From Planctomycetota bacterium (GTDB taxonomy: Bacteria > Planctomycetota > Phycisphaerae > Tepidisphaerales > Tepidisphaeraceae): 14,019 nucleotides of DNA. The translations under genes and the position numbers were made by a program. Positions within the stretch are counted from its first letter, which is position 1. Every line of letters begins with the position of its first letter. The notes beneath the pieces were generated by a model. That model was not told the origin of the DNA. It made no database searches and was given only the letters and a program-made list of their open reading frames with translations. Of this stretch, positions 1-7,871 are shown piece by piece. Where the stretch lies: positions 1 to 14,019 of the forward strand of contig JAEZED010000211.1 of the NCBI GenBank assembly GCA_023417885.1. Reading direction: 5' to 3'.

Positions 1-55
1 TTTCACGGCCGGGCTCCACTGAGGATGCGTTGTATTCGGAGTGGTCGCTCGAGAC

Positions 56-1216
56 CTACAGCGTGCCGCGCTTGGCCTGCTCGCGCTCGATCGCCTCGAA
101 CAGCGCCCGGAAGTTCCCCTCGCCGAAGCCGTCGCTGTTCCCGCGCCGCTGGATGATCTCGTAGAACATCGTCGGACGGTCAAAGAGCGGCTCGGCGAAG
201 AGCTGGAGCAGGTAGCCGTCCGGCCGGTCGCGGTCCACGAGGATCCGCCGCTCCTTCAGGTCCGCCAGTTTCTCCTTGATCTCGCCGACGCGGCCGGGCA
301 TCTCCTCGTAGTAGGTGTCCGGCACGTCGAGGAACTTCATCCCGCGGGCCCGCATGGCGCCGACGGCGGTGATGATGTCCGGCGTGAGCAGGGCGATGTG
401 CTGCACGCCCTGGCCCTTGTACTCGTTGATGAACTCGGAGATCTGGCTGTTCTCGCTTGAGGGCTCGTTGATCGGCAGCTTGATGTAGCCGTCCTCGTCG
501 CCGACGACCTTGCTCATCAGCGCGCTCTTGCCGGTGTTGATGTCGAAGTGGCGCACCTCGTCGAAGCCGAAGATGCGGGCGTAGAAGTCCACCCACTCGT
601 TCATGTTGTAGACGTTGGCCACGACGTGGTCCACCATCGCCAGCTCGATGATGTCGTCCTCCACCGACGCCGGCACCGGCTTGAAGCCGGGGGCGAAGTT
701 CGCGTAGTTCTCCCGCGACACCAGGCTGTGCACCGTGTCGCTGTAGGCGGCGATCTGCGCGTGGTGGTAACCGCCGTCGGTGACGGTGGGCTCGGCCAGG
801 ACGGTCGCCCCGACCTTCTTGGCATGGGCAATGGCGGCGTTGACGTCACGCACGCGGAAGGCGAGGTCCTTCACGCCGTTGCCGTGCGTCTCGACGTGCT
901 TCGCGACTTCGTCGCGGATCGGCCCGCTGCCCGCGGGCTCGGCGAAGACGAAGTTGATGCGCCCCTGGCCGACGACAATCGCCTTGCGCCCCTCCAGCCC
1001 CGTGCTCGGATCGCCGTAGGCGCGCTTGCGCATGCCGAAGGTGTTGATGTGCCAGTCGGCCCACTGGTCGGCGTTGTCGACGTAGAACAGGATGTGGTCG
1101 ATCCCCCGCACCGTCATCGGGTTGCCCTTCGACAGGTTCGGGTTGGTCTTGACCTGGATCTGCTCGGCCTTGGCCTGCTGCTTCTGCCCGGCCGACTCGG
1201 TGGCGGTGGTGGTCAT
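56..1216 (-). CDS. hpd: 4-hydroxyphenylpyruvate dioxygenase
   Basis: Converts 4-hydroxyphenylpyruvate to homogentisate with O2 and Fe(II), the second step of tyrosine catabolism; cytosolic. The 386-aa product has the two vicinal-oxygen-chelate halves of the family. A degenerate N-terminal half (about 36-170) begins RGIDHILFYV. The catalytic C-terminal half (about 193-380) carries the iron triad in order: His197 in VDHVV, His273 in GVQHIAL and Glu353 in FYEIIQR. The C-terminal signature GFGEGNFRALFEAIEREQ is also present. Length is normal for bacterial HPPD. The ATG at 1216 is supported by a GGAG Shine-Dalgarno six bases upstream. The first ~33 residues are polar and look like a disordered extension. 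It lies 105 bp downstream of an XRE-cupin regulator on the same strand, so co-transcription or regulation by that protein is likely (inference). Identification is firm. Confidence 0.96.
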   Translation of the reverse strand: MTTTATESAGQKQQAKAEQIQVKTNPNLSKGNPMTVRGIDHILFYVDNADQWADWHINTFGMRKRAYGDPSTGLEGRKAIVVGQGRINFVFAEPAGSGPIRDEVAKHVETHGNGVKDLAFRVRDVNAAIAHAKKVGATVLAEPTVTDGGYHHAQIAAYSDTVHSLVSRENYANFAPGFKPVPASVEDDIIELAMVDHVVANVYNMNEWVDFYARIFGFDEVRHFDINTGKSALMSKVVGDEDGYIKLPINEPSSENSQISEFINEYKGQGVQHIALLTPDIITAVGAMRARGMKFLDVPDTYYEEMPGRVGEIKEKLADLKERRILVDRDRPDGYLLQLFAEPLFDRPTMFYEIIQRRGNSDGFGEGNFRALFEAIEREQAKRGTL

Positions 1217-1222
1217 GGGGTG

Positions 1223-1226
1223 CTCC
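1223..1226 (-). promoter_or_regulatory. Shine-Dalgarno of hpd
   Basis: Reads GGAG on the minus strand, six bases before the ATG at 1216. It fixes the hpd start. Confidence 0.7.
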
Positions 1227-1295
1227 GTTTCTGGTTCATGAAAGCCGAACGAGCCGCCGCCCCGGCGGGTCGTAACACAACCTCACTCTATGCCC

Positions 1296-1320
1296 CCCTC
1301 GTCCGCCGCTTCGGCGAGGG
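1296..1320 (-). other. Hairpin between regulator gene and hpd
   Basis: CCCTCG (1296-1301) pairs with CGAGGG (1315-1320), and CCG/CGG pairs inside across one bulged base. It begins one base after the regulator stop codon. No U-tract follows on the minus strand, so it is more likely an attenuating or mRNA-stabilising hairpin than an intrinsic terminator. Confidence 0.4.
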
Positions 1321-1321
1321 C

Positions 1322-2014
1322 TCACCTGTACAACTCCGCCAGCACCACGACGGCGTCGTTCTTGCCGATGTTCGCGATGCTGTGCGGCACGTCCGCGGCG
1401 TAATGGGCGCTGTCGCCCGGCCCGAGGTGCACATGATCGGCGGCGCAGGTGATCTCGACCGTGCCGCGCTCCACCGTCAGCACCTCGCGCACGCCCTCGA
1501 AATGCGGCTCACTTACGAGCGCAGCGCCCGGTCGCAGCGTCAACTCGTAAAACTCCACGTCCTTCTCGAGGTGGGGCGGGGAAAGCGTGCGGATCCGCAC
1601 GTTTTCGCTGCTGCGGTAGTGATACGTCCGGTCGGTCTTCCGCACGACGTCGATCCGGGGCGTGGCGTCCGGGACGTCCACGAGCTGGCCGAGATTCATG
1701 CCGAACGCCTGGGCGATGCGGAAGGCGACGCCCAGCGTCGGGTTCGCCTGGTTGCGCTCGATCTGGCTGAGCATGGAGCGGCTCACCCCGCAGGCGGTGG
1801 AAAGCTGCTCCAGCGTCCATCCGCGCTGCCTGCGCAGCTCCCGCACCCGGTCGCACAGGTGCTGGCTGATGTCGTCCGGATCCCTTACGATCGGCTTTTG
1901 TCGCTTGTCGGCGTGCCGGCCGTTCCCGTTTTCCGGCGCAGGCGCCCCCGGCGACCCGTTACGGGGCGGGCTGGCGTTCGGCGCGGACGGGCGGGTCTGG
2001 CTGTCAGCCGGCAT
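1322..2014 (-). CDS. XRE-family regulator with cupin domain
   Basis: A DNA-binding regulator of 230 aa. Residues 1-45 are a Pro/Ser/Gly-rich, probably disordered leader. Residues 54-112 form a Cro/CI-type helix-turn-helix (LRRQRGWTLEQLSTACGVSR, then MLSQIERNQANPTL), with the recognition helix near SRSMLSQIER. Residues 150-228 form a cupin beta-barrel (EPHFEGVREVLTVERGTVEI, later PGDSAHY and DVPHSIAN) that would bind a small effector. The HTH-cupin layout is a common one-component regulator type. Located just upstream of hpd on the same strand and divergent from a beta-oxidation gene, it probably controls one or both (inference). The effector is unknown; tyrosine-derived or acyl-CoA ligands are guesses. 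Its own promoter overlaps a 7-bp inverted repeat, suggesting autoregulation. The start may lie later, since the leader is unconserved-looking sequence. Confidence 0.9.
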   Translation of the reverse strand: MPADSQTRPSAPNASPPRNGSPGAPAPENGNGRHADKRQKPIVRDPDDISQHLCDRVRELRRQRGWTLEQLSTACGVSRSMLSQIERNQANPTLGVAFRIAQAFGMNLGQLVDVPDATPRIDVVRKTDRTYHYRSSENVRIRTLSPPHLEKDVEFYELTLRPGAALVSEPHFEGVREVLTVERGTVEITCAADHVHLGPGDSAHYAADVPHSIANIGKNDAVVVLAELYR

Positions 2015-2018
2015 CGGT

Positions 2019-2040
2019 CGTTTCCAGTATAGCGGAAACG
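2019..2040 (-). promoter_or_regulatory. Candidate operator over regulator promoter
   Basis: A perfect 7-bp inverted repeat, CGTTTCC (2019-2025) and GGAAACG (2034-2040), has an 8-base spacer. On the minus strand the spacer holds TATACT, a one-mismatch -10 hexamer placed 11 bases before the regulator ATG at 2014. A dyad centred on the -10 suits autorepression by the HTH protein. No good -35 is visible. Confidence 0.45.
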
Positions 2041-2044
2041 CCTC

Positions 2045-2072
2045 TTGTAAGTGAAACTGACTGCCGTACGAT
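2045..2072 (+). promoter_or_regulatory. Candidate promoter of the fadB/fadJ-like gene
   Basis: TTGTAA (2045-2050) and TACGAT (2067-2072) are separated by 16 bp, each with two mismatches to the sigma-70 consensus. They lie about 60 bp upstream of the ATG at 2134 in the divergent intergenic region. This is a weak call from consensus alone. Confidence 0.3.
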
Positions 2073-2133
2073 TTGCGCCACGCCGTTCAGCGGCCAACGC
2101 CGATCCTCCCGCTCGACCCCGCGAGACCTCCCC

Positions 2134-4284
2134 ATGACCCGCCCGGCCGACGCCCCCGGTTCCACCGACGCCACCTCCCACCCCGCCGTCCGCTATGAAA
2201 AGGCGGGGGAGGCCGGCCGCATCGTGTTCGATCAGCCGGGCAAGCCCGTCAACGTCCTGAACGCCGCCGCCCAGGACGACCTGGAGCAGGCCCTGGACGC
2301 CGCCGAGAAGGACAATCCGCCCGTGCTGCTGCTGGTCAGCGGCAAGCCGGGCACCTTCATCGCCGGGGCCGACGTCTTCGAGATGACCGGCTACACGCGC
2401 GACCAGCTCGACGCCTACCTCAAGCGCGGGCAGGACCTGTTCGGGCGGATCGCGGACTTCCCGGGCACGACCGTCGCCGCCATCGGCGGGGCGGCGCTGG
2501 GCGGAGGGCTGGAGATCGCGCTGGCGTGTGACTGGCGCGTTGCGGCGGAGGGTCGCGGCACGAAGATCGGCCTCCCGGAAGTGACGCTGGGGCTGATTCC
2601 CGGCTGGGGCGGCTGCGTGCGTCTGCCGCGCCTCATCGGCCTGGAGCCGGCGGCGCAACTGGTGACCAGCGGGCAGCTTGTGGACGCCGCCGAGGCGAAG
2701 CGACTGGGTCTGGTGGACGAGGCGGTGGCGCCCAACCAGCTCGAATCGACTGCACTGGAGTTGGGCCGTCGTGGCAAGCCGCAGCGCGCGGATCGGGGCG
2801 AGGGGGAGGATCAGCGCCGGCGGACGCTCTCGGAAGTCCGCCAGAAGATCGAACTGACCCCGCACGCACGGCACTATCCCGCGCCAATGCGCGCGCTGGA
2901 GGTGATGCAGATCGGCCTCGCCGATGGGGAGCAGGCCGGGTTCGATGCCGAGCGGGCCGGCCTCTGCGACCTGCGCGACACGCCCACCGGCCGGAACTTG
3001 CTTCGCATCTTCGGGATGAAGCAGAACGCCCGCCGCGCCGCCACGAAGGCCGCGGGTGGCAAGGCCAGGGAGCTCAAGCAGGTGGGTGTCATCGGCGGCG
3101 GGACGATGGGCGCGGGGATCGCCTACGTGCTCGCCGGTGTGGCGAAGCTCCCGGTCGTGCTGTTGGAGACGGATGAGGATCGCGCCTCGGCCGCGCGCGG
3201 GCGCATCGAGGGGCTGTTCGACGCCGATGTCAGCAAGGGCCGGAGCAAGCCCGAAGCCGCCGCCGAGGCTAAGGCGCGGCTGACGACGACTTCGGACCTG
3301 TCGAATCTGGCGGATGCGGACCTGGTGGTGGAGGCGGCGTTCGAGGAGATCGGCGTGAAGCGTGAGCTCTTCGCGAAGCTGGACGCCGCGACGAAGCCCG
3401 AGGCGGTGCTGGCGACGAACACCAGTTCGCTGAGCGTGACGGAGATCGCCCAGGCCACGAAGAACCCGGCGCGTGTGGTGGGGCTGCACTACTTCAACCC
3501 CGTGCCCCGGATGGCGCTGGTGGAAGTCGTCAAGACCAGGCACAGCGATCCGGACGCCGTCGCCACCGCCGTTGCCGCCGCCACGGCCTGCGGAAAGACG
3601 CCGGTGGTCGTGAACGACGCGCCGGGCTTCGTGGTGAACCGCGTGCTGTTCCCTTACCTGTACGAGGCGATGCTGGCCGCGGGCGAAGGCGCCTCGCCGG
3701 AGGAGCTGGACGCGGCGGTGCGCGAGTGGGGCATGCCGATGGGCCCGCTGGAGCTCGCGGACACGATCGGGCTGGACGTGACGCTGGCGATTTGCGAGGC
3801 GATGGGGCCGAGCCTTTCGCCGCGGGTGGACGTTCCCAACGGGCTGCGGGCCGCCGTCGAGGCGGGGCACCTGGGACGAAAGAGCGGCGCCGGCTTCTTC
3901 CGCTACGAGGGTGGCAAGCGCGCCGCCCCGGCGGACGAGGTGCTGGCGATGCTGCGCAACGGCGGGTCGGCGCCTGCCGAGGCGGCGCTGGCGGAGCGCG
4001 TGGTGCTGCCGATGCTGAACGAGTCGGCGCGGGTGGTGGAGGAAGGCGTGGTCGATTCGACGGACGCCATCGACCTCGCGACGCTGCTGGGCCTGGGCCT
4101 GGCGCCATTCCGCGGGGGCGTGGCCCGCTGCATCGACGACGAGGCAGCGGAGGAGATCGTGCGCCAGCTCGAGATGCTCGCGGAGCGATACGGCGAGCGT
4201 TTCACGCCCGCCTCCCTGCTCCAGCGCGCCGCCGACGAGGGCAAGCCACTGGCGGGCTACGCGAAGGCCGGGGGTGGCGCGTGA
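2134..4284 (+). CDS. Bifunctional enoyl-CoA hydratase / 3-hydroxyacyl-CoA dehydrogenase (FadB/FadJ type)
   Basis: Catalyses the two middle steps of fatty-acid beta-oxidation: hydration of 2-enoyl-CoA and NAD-dependent oxidation of 3-hydroxyacyl-CoA. The 716-aa length matches FadJ/FadB alpha subunits. Residues ~20-205 are the crotonase domain, with oxyanion-hole motif GTFIAGAD, Glu127 in ALGGGLE and Glu149 in IGLPEV. Residues ~205-312 are a charged linker. Residues ~315-500 are the NAD-binding dehydrogenase domain with GGGTMG (321-326) and catalytic His452 in GLHYFNPVPRM. Residues ~500-716 are the helical C-terminal domains (NDAPGFVVNRVL, MPMGPLELADTIGLDV). No strong Shine-Dalgarno precedes the ATG. 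No FadA-type partner is adjacent; the only thiolase nearby is SCP2-like. Fine naming (FadB versus FadJ) is left open. Confidence 0.93.
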   Translation: MTRPADAPGSTDATSHPAVRYEKAGEAGRIVFDQPGKPVNVLNAAAQDDLEQALDAAEKDNPPVLLLVSGKPGTFIAGADVFEMTGYTRDQLDAYLKRGQDLFGRIADFPGTTVAAIGGAALGGGLEIALACDWRVAAEGRGTKIGLPEVTLGLIPGWGGCVRLPRLIGLEPAAQLVTSGQLVDAAEAKRLGLVDEAVAPNQLESTALELGRRGKPQRADRGEGEDQRRRTLSEVRQKIELTPHARHYPAPMRALEVMQIGLADGEQAGFDAERAGLCDLRDTPTGRNLLRIFGMKQNARRAATKAAGGKARELKQVGVIGGGTMGAGIAYVLAGVAKLPVVLLETDEDRASAARGRIEGLFDADVSKGRSKPEAAAEAKARLTTTSDLSNLADADLVVEAAFEEIGVKRELFAKLDAATKPEAVLATNTSSLSVTEIAQATKNPARVVGLHYFNPVPRMALVEVVKTRHSDPDAVATAVAAATACGKTPVVVNDAPGFVVNRVLFPYLYEAMLAAGEGASPEELDAAVREWGMPMGPLELADTIGLDVTLAICEAMGPSLSPRVDVPNGLRAAVEAGHLGRKSGAGFFRYEGGKRAAPADEVLAMLRNGGSAPAEAALAERVVLPMLNESARVVEEGVVDSTDAIDLATLLGLGLAPFRGGVARCIDDEAAEEIVRQLEMLAERYGERFTPASLLQRAADEGKPLAGYAKAGGGA

Positions 4285-4321
4285 GGCGGAACGAAGCGCG
4301 CGGAACACCTTGCGGTGACCT

Positions 4322-4344
4322 GGCAGAGGCTCCCGGCCTCTGCC
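4322..4344. repeat. Palindromic repeat hairpin 1 (GCAGAGGC family)
   Basis: GGCAGAGGC (4322-4330) and GCCTCTGCC (4336-4344) are perfect 9-bp arms around a 5-base loop. It lies between two convergent genes, so it may act as a bidirectional terminator. The same family recurs at 4364-4384 and 10290-10310. Confidence 0.75.
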
Positions 4345-4363
4345 CTTCATGGTCGCGTCGAGG

Positions 4364-4384
4364 GCAGTGGCTGGAAGCCTCTGC
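4364..4384. repeat. Palindromic repeat hairpin 2 (GCAGAGGC family)
   Basis: GCAGTGGCT (4364-4372) and AGCCTCTGC (4376-4384) are 9-bp arms with one mismatch and a 3-base loop. This is a diverged tandem copy of the preceding hairpin, 14 bases before the end of the SDR gene on the opposite strand. Confidence 0.65.
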
Positions 4385-4397
4385 TGCTGATCCTGGC

Positions 4398-5099
4398 TCA
4401 CGCGCTGCCGGTGAAGAATCCGCCGTTGATGTGCAGGACCTGCCCGGTCATGTACTTCGAGAGGTCGCTGCAGAGGAACAGCACGCCGCCGACGATGTCG
4501 TCGATCTCGGCCCAACGCCCCAGCGGGATCTGCTTGTTGAAGCTCTCGATGACCTCGTCGGGCATTCCCTTGGTCATGTCCGTGCGAACGAAGCCGGGGG
4601 CGACGGCGTTCACCGTCACCTTCCCGCGCGCCAGCTCCTTCGAGGCGACCTTGGTGAGCGCGATGATTCCCGCCTTGCTCGCCGCGTAGTTGGCCTGGCC
4701 GAAGAAGCCAAGTGTGCCGGCGACGCTGGCCATGTTCACGACGCGGCCGTTCTCCTTCATGAGCGGGCCGAACGCCTGGAGCATGTTGAAGGTGCCGGTG
4801 AGGTTGACACGGATGACCGCGTCCCAGTCCTCCTGGCTCATCTTCTTCAGCGACCGGTCGCGCAGCAGGCCCGCGTTGTTCACGAGGATGTCCAGCCCCC
4901 CGTGCTGCTTCTGGACGGCTTCGGCCATCTGCGCGACGGCGGCGGCGTCGCCGATGTCGGCGGGGTGGTCACCCTCCTTCAGGTCGTTGACGAGGACGGT
5001 CGCGCCGCGCTCGCGGAGGGCGTCGGCGATTCCACGGCCGATGCCGCGGGCGGCGCCGGTGACGAGGGCGACTTTGCCGCTGAAGTTCAGGTCGTTCAT
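4398..5099 (-). CDS. SDR-family 3-oxoacyl-ACP / acetoacetyl-CoA reductase (FabG/PhaB-like)
   Basis: NAD(P)H-dependent reductase interconverting 3-oxoacyl and 3-hydroxyacyl thioesters. The 233-aa product is a complete classical short-chain dehydrogenase. It has the cofactor motif TGAARGIG (14-21), NNAG (74-77), Asn99, and the catalytic Ser125, Tyr138 and Lys142 (NYAASK). The C-terminal substrate region contains NAVAPGFVRTDMTKGMP, as in FabG. The ATG at 5099 is chosen because homology starts there; the frame stays open further upstream but reads antisense to the thiolase gene. No Shine-Dalgarno is seen; an extended -10 sits six bases upstream, suggesting a leaderless message. Beside beta-oxidation genes, a role in 3-hydroxyacyl-CoA metabolism is as plausible as fatty-acid synthesis. 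ACP and CoA preference cannot be read from the sequence. Confidence 0.92.
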   Translation of the reverse strand: MNDLNFSGKVALVTGAARGIGRGIADALRERGATVLVNDLKEGDHPADIGDAAAVAQMAEAVQKQHGGLDILVNNAGLLRDRSLKKMSQEDWDAVIRVNLTGTFNMLQAFGPLMKENGRVVNMASVAGTLGFFGQANYAASKAGIIALTKVASKELARGKVTVNAVAPGFVRTDMTKGMPDEVIESFNKQIPLGRWAEIDDIVGGVLFLCSDLSKYMTGQVLHINGGFFTGSA

Positions 5100-5105
5100 G
5101 CGCGG

Positions 5106-5114
5106 AATATAGCA
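5106..5114 (-). promoter_or_regulatory. Extended -10 of the SDR gene
   Basis: On the minus strand reads TGCTATATT, an extended -10 (TGn plus a one-mismatch TATAAT). The hexamer ends only six bases before the ATG at 5099, predicting a transcript that starts at or next to the start codon. Confidence 0.4.
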
Positions 5115-5193
5115 CAGCCCGGTCGCCGCACCCTCCGGGAGAGGCGCCGGACGCCCCTGCGGGCCGGGCCGGCAGGGCGGTCGGTGATTCGTC

Positions 5194-5221
5194 TTGACGC
5201 TATGATCGAAAGACCAATGAA
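5194..5221 (+). promoter_or_regulatory. Possible thiolase promoter
   Basis: TTGACG (5194-5199) is a near-consensus -35, but the hexamer 16 bases later (AATGAA) is poor. Alternatively TATGAT (5201-5206) is a good -10 without a good -35. One of these may drive the thiolase gene, about 90-100 bp downstream. Confidence 0.25.
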
Positions 5222-5230
5222 GCCTGCCCT

Positions 5231-5269
5231 CTCCTGCCGCCGCGCCGCCGTGCGCGGCCGCAGCAGGAG
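5231..5269 (+). other. GC-rich hairpin in the thiolase leader
   Basis: CTCCTGC (5231-5237) pairs with GCAGGAG (5263-5269), with further GC pairing inside across small bulges. It lies 40 bp before the thiolase start, in the presumed 5' leader. Function is unknown. Confidence 0.35.
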
Positions 5270-5309
5270 GCGTTGAGCCGGGCGACTCGAGAACTCCGGA
5301 GAAGAACCC

Positions 5310-6521
5310 ATGCCCAATCCCGTCTACCTCATCGGCGCCGGCCGGACCGACTTCGCCCGCAATCTCCGCAAGGAGGAGAAGGGCCTGCGCGACGTCATCG
5401 TCGAGGCGGGCCGGGCTGCGCTCGACGCCGCCGGCATCGAGCCTTCGGCGGTGCAGAGCGGCGTGGTGGGCAACTTCGCCGCCGGCCGCTTCACGAAGCA
5501 GCTTCACCTGGGCAGCTTCATCACCGACATCGATGAGTCGATGCGCGGCATCCCGACGTTCCACGCCGAGGCGGCCTGTGCCAGCGGCGCCGTCGCCTTC
5601 GTGGCCGGGGCGCAGCAGGTGATGGGCGGCCTGGCCGACGTCGTCATCGTCGTCGGCGCCGAGCAGCAGAAGACGATGAGCCCCGCCGAGGTGGGAGACG
5701 TGCTTGCCGGTGCGGGGGACTACGGGCACGAGCGCCCGATGTACGGCGACTTCATGTTCCCCAGCCTCTTCGGCAAGGTCGCGGAGATCTACAACGACAC
5801 CTACGGCCTGACGGCGGAGCAGATCAGCTCCATCGCCTACAAGAACCGCCTGCACGCCTCGCTGAATCCGCAGGCGCAGATGCGCGGCAAGAGCCTGGAG
5901 CGCTCCGCCGCGTGCAGTGTCAGCGACGACAACCCGATGATCGCCAAGCCGCTCATCAAGGCCAGCGACTGCTCGCAGATCACCGACGGCGCTGCCGCCG
6001 TCGTGCTGGCGAGCGAGGCGTTCGTGAAGAAGCTCGGGAAGCGGGCGCCGCGCATGTTGGGGCTGGGTCACGCCACCGACCACCTCCCGCTGGATCGGAA
6101 GGACGCCCCCCTCTTCACCACCGGCCGCACGGCGGCGACGAAGGCGTTCGAGCAGGCGGGCATCGGCGTGAAGGATCTCCACGGCGCTGACCTGCACGAC
6201 TGCTTCAGCATCAGCGAGATCGTCGCCTACGAGATGCTCGGCTTCGCCGAGAACGGCCGCGGCAAGGAAGTGGCCGAGCGCGGCGACACGATGCTCAGGA
6301 AGGTCGGCGGGACGGGCAAGCTCTTCCCGGTCAACCCGGGCGGCGGCCTGATGGGGGATGGCCATCCCGTCGGCGCCACGGGCGTGCGCCAGCTTCACGA
6401 GATGTTCGTCCAGCTCAGCGGCCAGGCGGGCGAGCGGCAGATCGAGGGCGCCACGCGCTACCTGACCTTCAACATGGGCGGCAGCTTCACGACCAGCGTC
6501 TGCGCGATCTGGGGCGTGTGA
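5310..6521 (+). CDS. SCP2/SCPx-type thiolase (acetyl-CoA C-acyltransferase-like)
   Basis: A thiolase-superfamily enzyme that would cleave 3-oxoacyl-CoA with CoA or run the reverse condensation. The 403-aa protein has the nucleophile Cys90 in AEAACASGA, the HDCFS motif (His296, Cys298) and the C-terminal GHPVGATG (351-358, His352). Motif wording (LHDCFSISEI, VNPGGGLMGDGHPVGATG) matches the SCP2-thiolase branch rather than the classical FadA branch. The ATG at 5310 has a GGAG Shine-Dalgarno at 5298-5301, eight bases upstream. It is divergent from the SDR reductase and upstream of the B12-dependent mutase genes, consistent with acyl-CoA degradation. Some members of this branch are acyltransferases or lack clear thiolase activity, so the exact substrate is open. 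Confidence 0.88.
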   Translation: MPNPVYLIGAGRTDFARNLRKEEKGLRDVIVEAGRAALDAAGIEPSAVQSGVVGNFAAGRFTKQLHLGSFITDIDESMRGIPTFHAEAACASGAVAFVAGAQQVMGGLADVVIVVGAEQQKTMSPAEVGDVLAGAGDYGHERPMYGDFMFPSLFGKVAEIYNDTYGLTAEQISSIAYKNRLHASLNPQAQMRGKSLERSAACSVSDDNPMIAKPLIKASDCSQITDGAAAVVLASEAFVKKLGKRAPRMLGLGHATDHLPLDRKDAPLFTTGRTAATKAFEQAGIGVKDLHGADLHDCFSISEIVAYEMLGFAENGRGKEVAERGDTMLRKVGGTGKLFPVNPGGGLMGDGHPVGATGVRQLHEMFVQLSGQAGERQIEGATRYLTFNMGGSFTTSVCAIWGV

Positions 6522-6535
6522 GAACGGATTTTGGA

Positions 6536-6689
6536 GCCACAGATGAACACAGATGTACACAGATGAGCAGAAGGAGCGGGGAGTCCGAACGGACTTGTGA
6601 TTCAGCGCGCGACCTCAACTCCTGCTTCCAACCCCTGACTCCAAACTTCTAACTTCTGACACGCGTGTGAATCCGTGTTCATCTGTGGC
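6536..6689. repeat. Inverted-repeat element (CCACAGATGAACAC family)
   Basis: GCCACAGATGAACAC (6536-6550) is perfectly inverted as GTGTTCATCTGTGGC (6675-6689), 15/15, with weaker pairing continuing inward. The left arm carries further CACAGATG-like units. The interior contains repeated CTTCTAACTTCTGAC-like text and no gene. The arrangement is MITE-like, or two dispersed repeats in opposite orientation. A related single copy lies at 7926-7943. Confidence 0.7.
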
Positions 6690-6710
6690 CAACTCTCTGC
6701 TTTGGAAGCT

Positions 6711-7871
6711 ATGGACTCCACCGACCGCATCCGCCTTCTCACCGCCGTGCCCATCTGCGATGGGCATGACTCGGCGATCACGACGATCAACCTCGAGCTC
6801 GTGCGGCAGGGGTTCGAGGTGGTCTACCTCGGCTTCCACCGCCCCGTGAGCGAGATCGTCCGCGCCGCCCTCCAGGAAGGCGTCGCCGGCGTCGGCATCA
6901 GCAGCTACAACGGCGGGCACGTCGAGTTCTTCAGCGAGGTCGTCACAGCCCTCCGCGAGGCCGGCGCCGAGCACATCGGCGTCTTCGGCGGCGGCGGGGG
7001 GACGATCACCCACGACGACGCCGCCGAGATGGAACGCCGCGGCGTCGACCGCATCTTCTTCGCCGGCACGCCCCTCTCGGAGATGATGGACTGGCTCCGC
7101 CAGCAGTACGGGACGCGCCCCGACCCCCGGCGCGCGCCGGAGCCCGGCACCGATCTCCACATCAGCCGCCTGCTCGATGCCGGCGCCGCTCCCGATTCCG
7201 GGGCGCGGCGCGTCCCGGTCATCGGCATCACCGGCCCCGGCGGCGCGGGGAAGACCACGCTCATCGACGAGCTCGTCCTCCGCTTCCTGCGCACGCGCAC
7301 CGGCCGCGTCGCCATCCTCAGCCACGACCCGAGCATCGTCGGCAACGGCGCCCTCCTGGGCGACCGGGCCGCCATGATCCACAGCCAGCACGACCGCGTC
7401 TTCATGCGCTCCCTCGCCACGCGCGGCCAGGCGGGGGGGCTGGGCCCGCAGACTGACGAGGCGATGAAGGTGCTCCAGGGGCAGGATTTCGAGCTCATCA
7501 TCGTCGAGACCGTCGGCGCCGGGCAGGAGGCGATTCCCTTCGGCGACGATGTCGACGTCAAGCTCTTTGTCATGTCCCCGGAGTATGGCAGCCGGCTCCA
7601 GCTCCAGAAGATCGCCATGCTCGATCTGGCCGACTTCGTCGTCGTCAACAAGAACGACCGCGCCGGCGCGAAGACCGCCAAGACGGAGGTCGAGTTCCGC
7701 GTCGGCATGCGCCCGGAGAAGCGCCGCGTCCAGCACCAGCAGGTGATGACCACCTGCGCCAAGCGCCACCGCGATCCGGGCGTGGACGCCCTGTTCGAAG
7801 AGCTCGGCCGCGCGCTCCAGAGATCGCAAAGCCGCGAAGGCGCAAAGGCGACGCAAAGCCAGGGAAGTTGA
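6711..7871 (+). CDS. IcmF N-terminal half: B12-binding domain plus MeaB-like GTPase
   Basis: Cobalamin-carrying and G-protein chaperone part of an acyl-CoA mutase. Residues 1-135 are the B12-binding domain: DGHD (17-20) supplies lower-ligand His19 and is followed by SSYNGGH and GVFGGGGGTI, as in IcmF. Residues ~165-370 are the MeaB-type GTPase: P-loop GPGGAGKT (175-182), ETVGAGQ (266-272) and NKND (313-316). In IcmF these domains are fused ahead of the mutase domain; here the protein stops after the GTPase at 386 aa. The last ~16 residues (RSQSREGAKATQSQGS) are encoded by an intergenic repeat, not by conserved sequence. The ATG at 6711 fits the usual N-terminus; a GTG at 6675 lies inside a repeat arm and is less likely. 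Its partner is the mutase encoded 159 bp downstream in the same frame. Identification is strong. Confidence 0.92.
   Translation: MDSTDRIRLLTAVPICDGHDSAITTINLELVRQGFEVVYLGFHRPVSEIVRAALQEGVAGVGISSYNGGHVEFFSEVVTALREAGAEHIGVFGGGGGTITHDDAAEMERRGVDRIFFAGTPLSEMMDWLRQQYGTRPDPRRAPEPGTDLHISRLLDAGAAPDSGARRVPVIGITGPGGAGKTTLIDELVLRFLRTRTGRVAILSHDPSIVGNGALLGDRAAMIHSQHDRVFMRSLATRGQAGGLGPQTDEAMKVLQGQDFELIIVETVGAGQEAIPFGDDVDVKLFVMSPEYGSRLQLQKIAMLDLADFVVVNKNDRAGAKTAKTEVEFRVGMRPEKRRVQHQQVMTTCAKRHRDPGVDALFEELGRALQRSQSREGAKATQSQGS

Noticed and set aside
548..2032. 494-codon plus-strand frame opposite hpd and its regulator
   Set aside because: Antisense to two firmly identified genes; composition (Val/Asp/His/Arg-rich) is typical of the reverse frame of GC-rich coding DNA.
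2760..2880. Frameshift in the linker of the FadB/FadJ-like protein
   Set aside because: The charged stretch looks unlike typical linkers, but the frame continues into conserved linker sequence (HYPAPMRALEV) without a break.
1885..4515. 876-codon minus-strand frame
   Set aside because: Antisense to the beta-oxidation gene; Arg/His/Gln-rich with no domain.
5100..6560. Upstream extension of the SDR frame
   Set aside because: Runs antisense through the thiolase gene; SDR homology begins at the ATG at 5099.
6615..7856. 413-codon minus-strand frame over the B12/GTPase gene
   Set aside because: Mirror of a well-supported gene; Asp/Ala/Val-rich low complexity.
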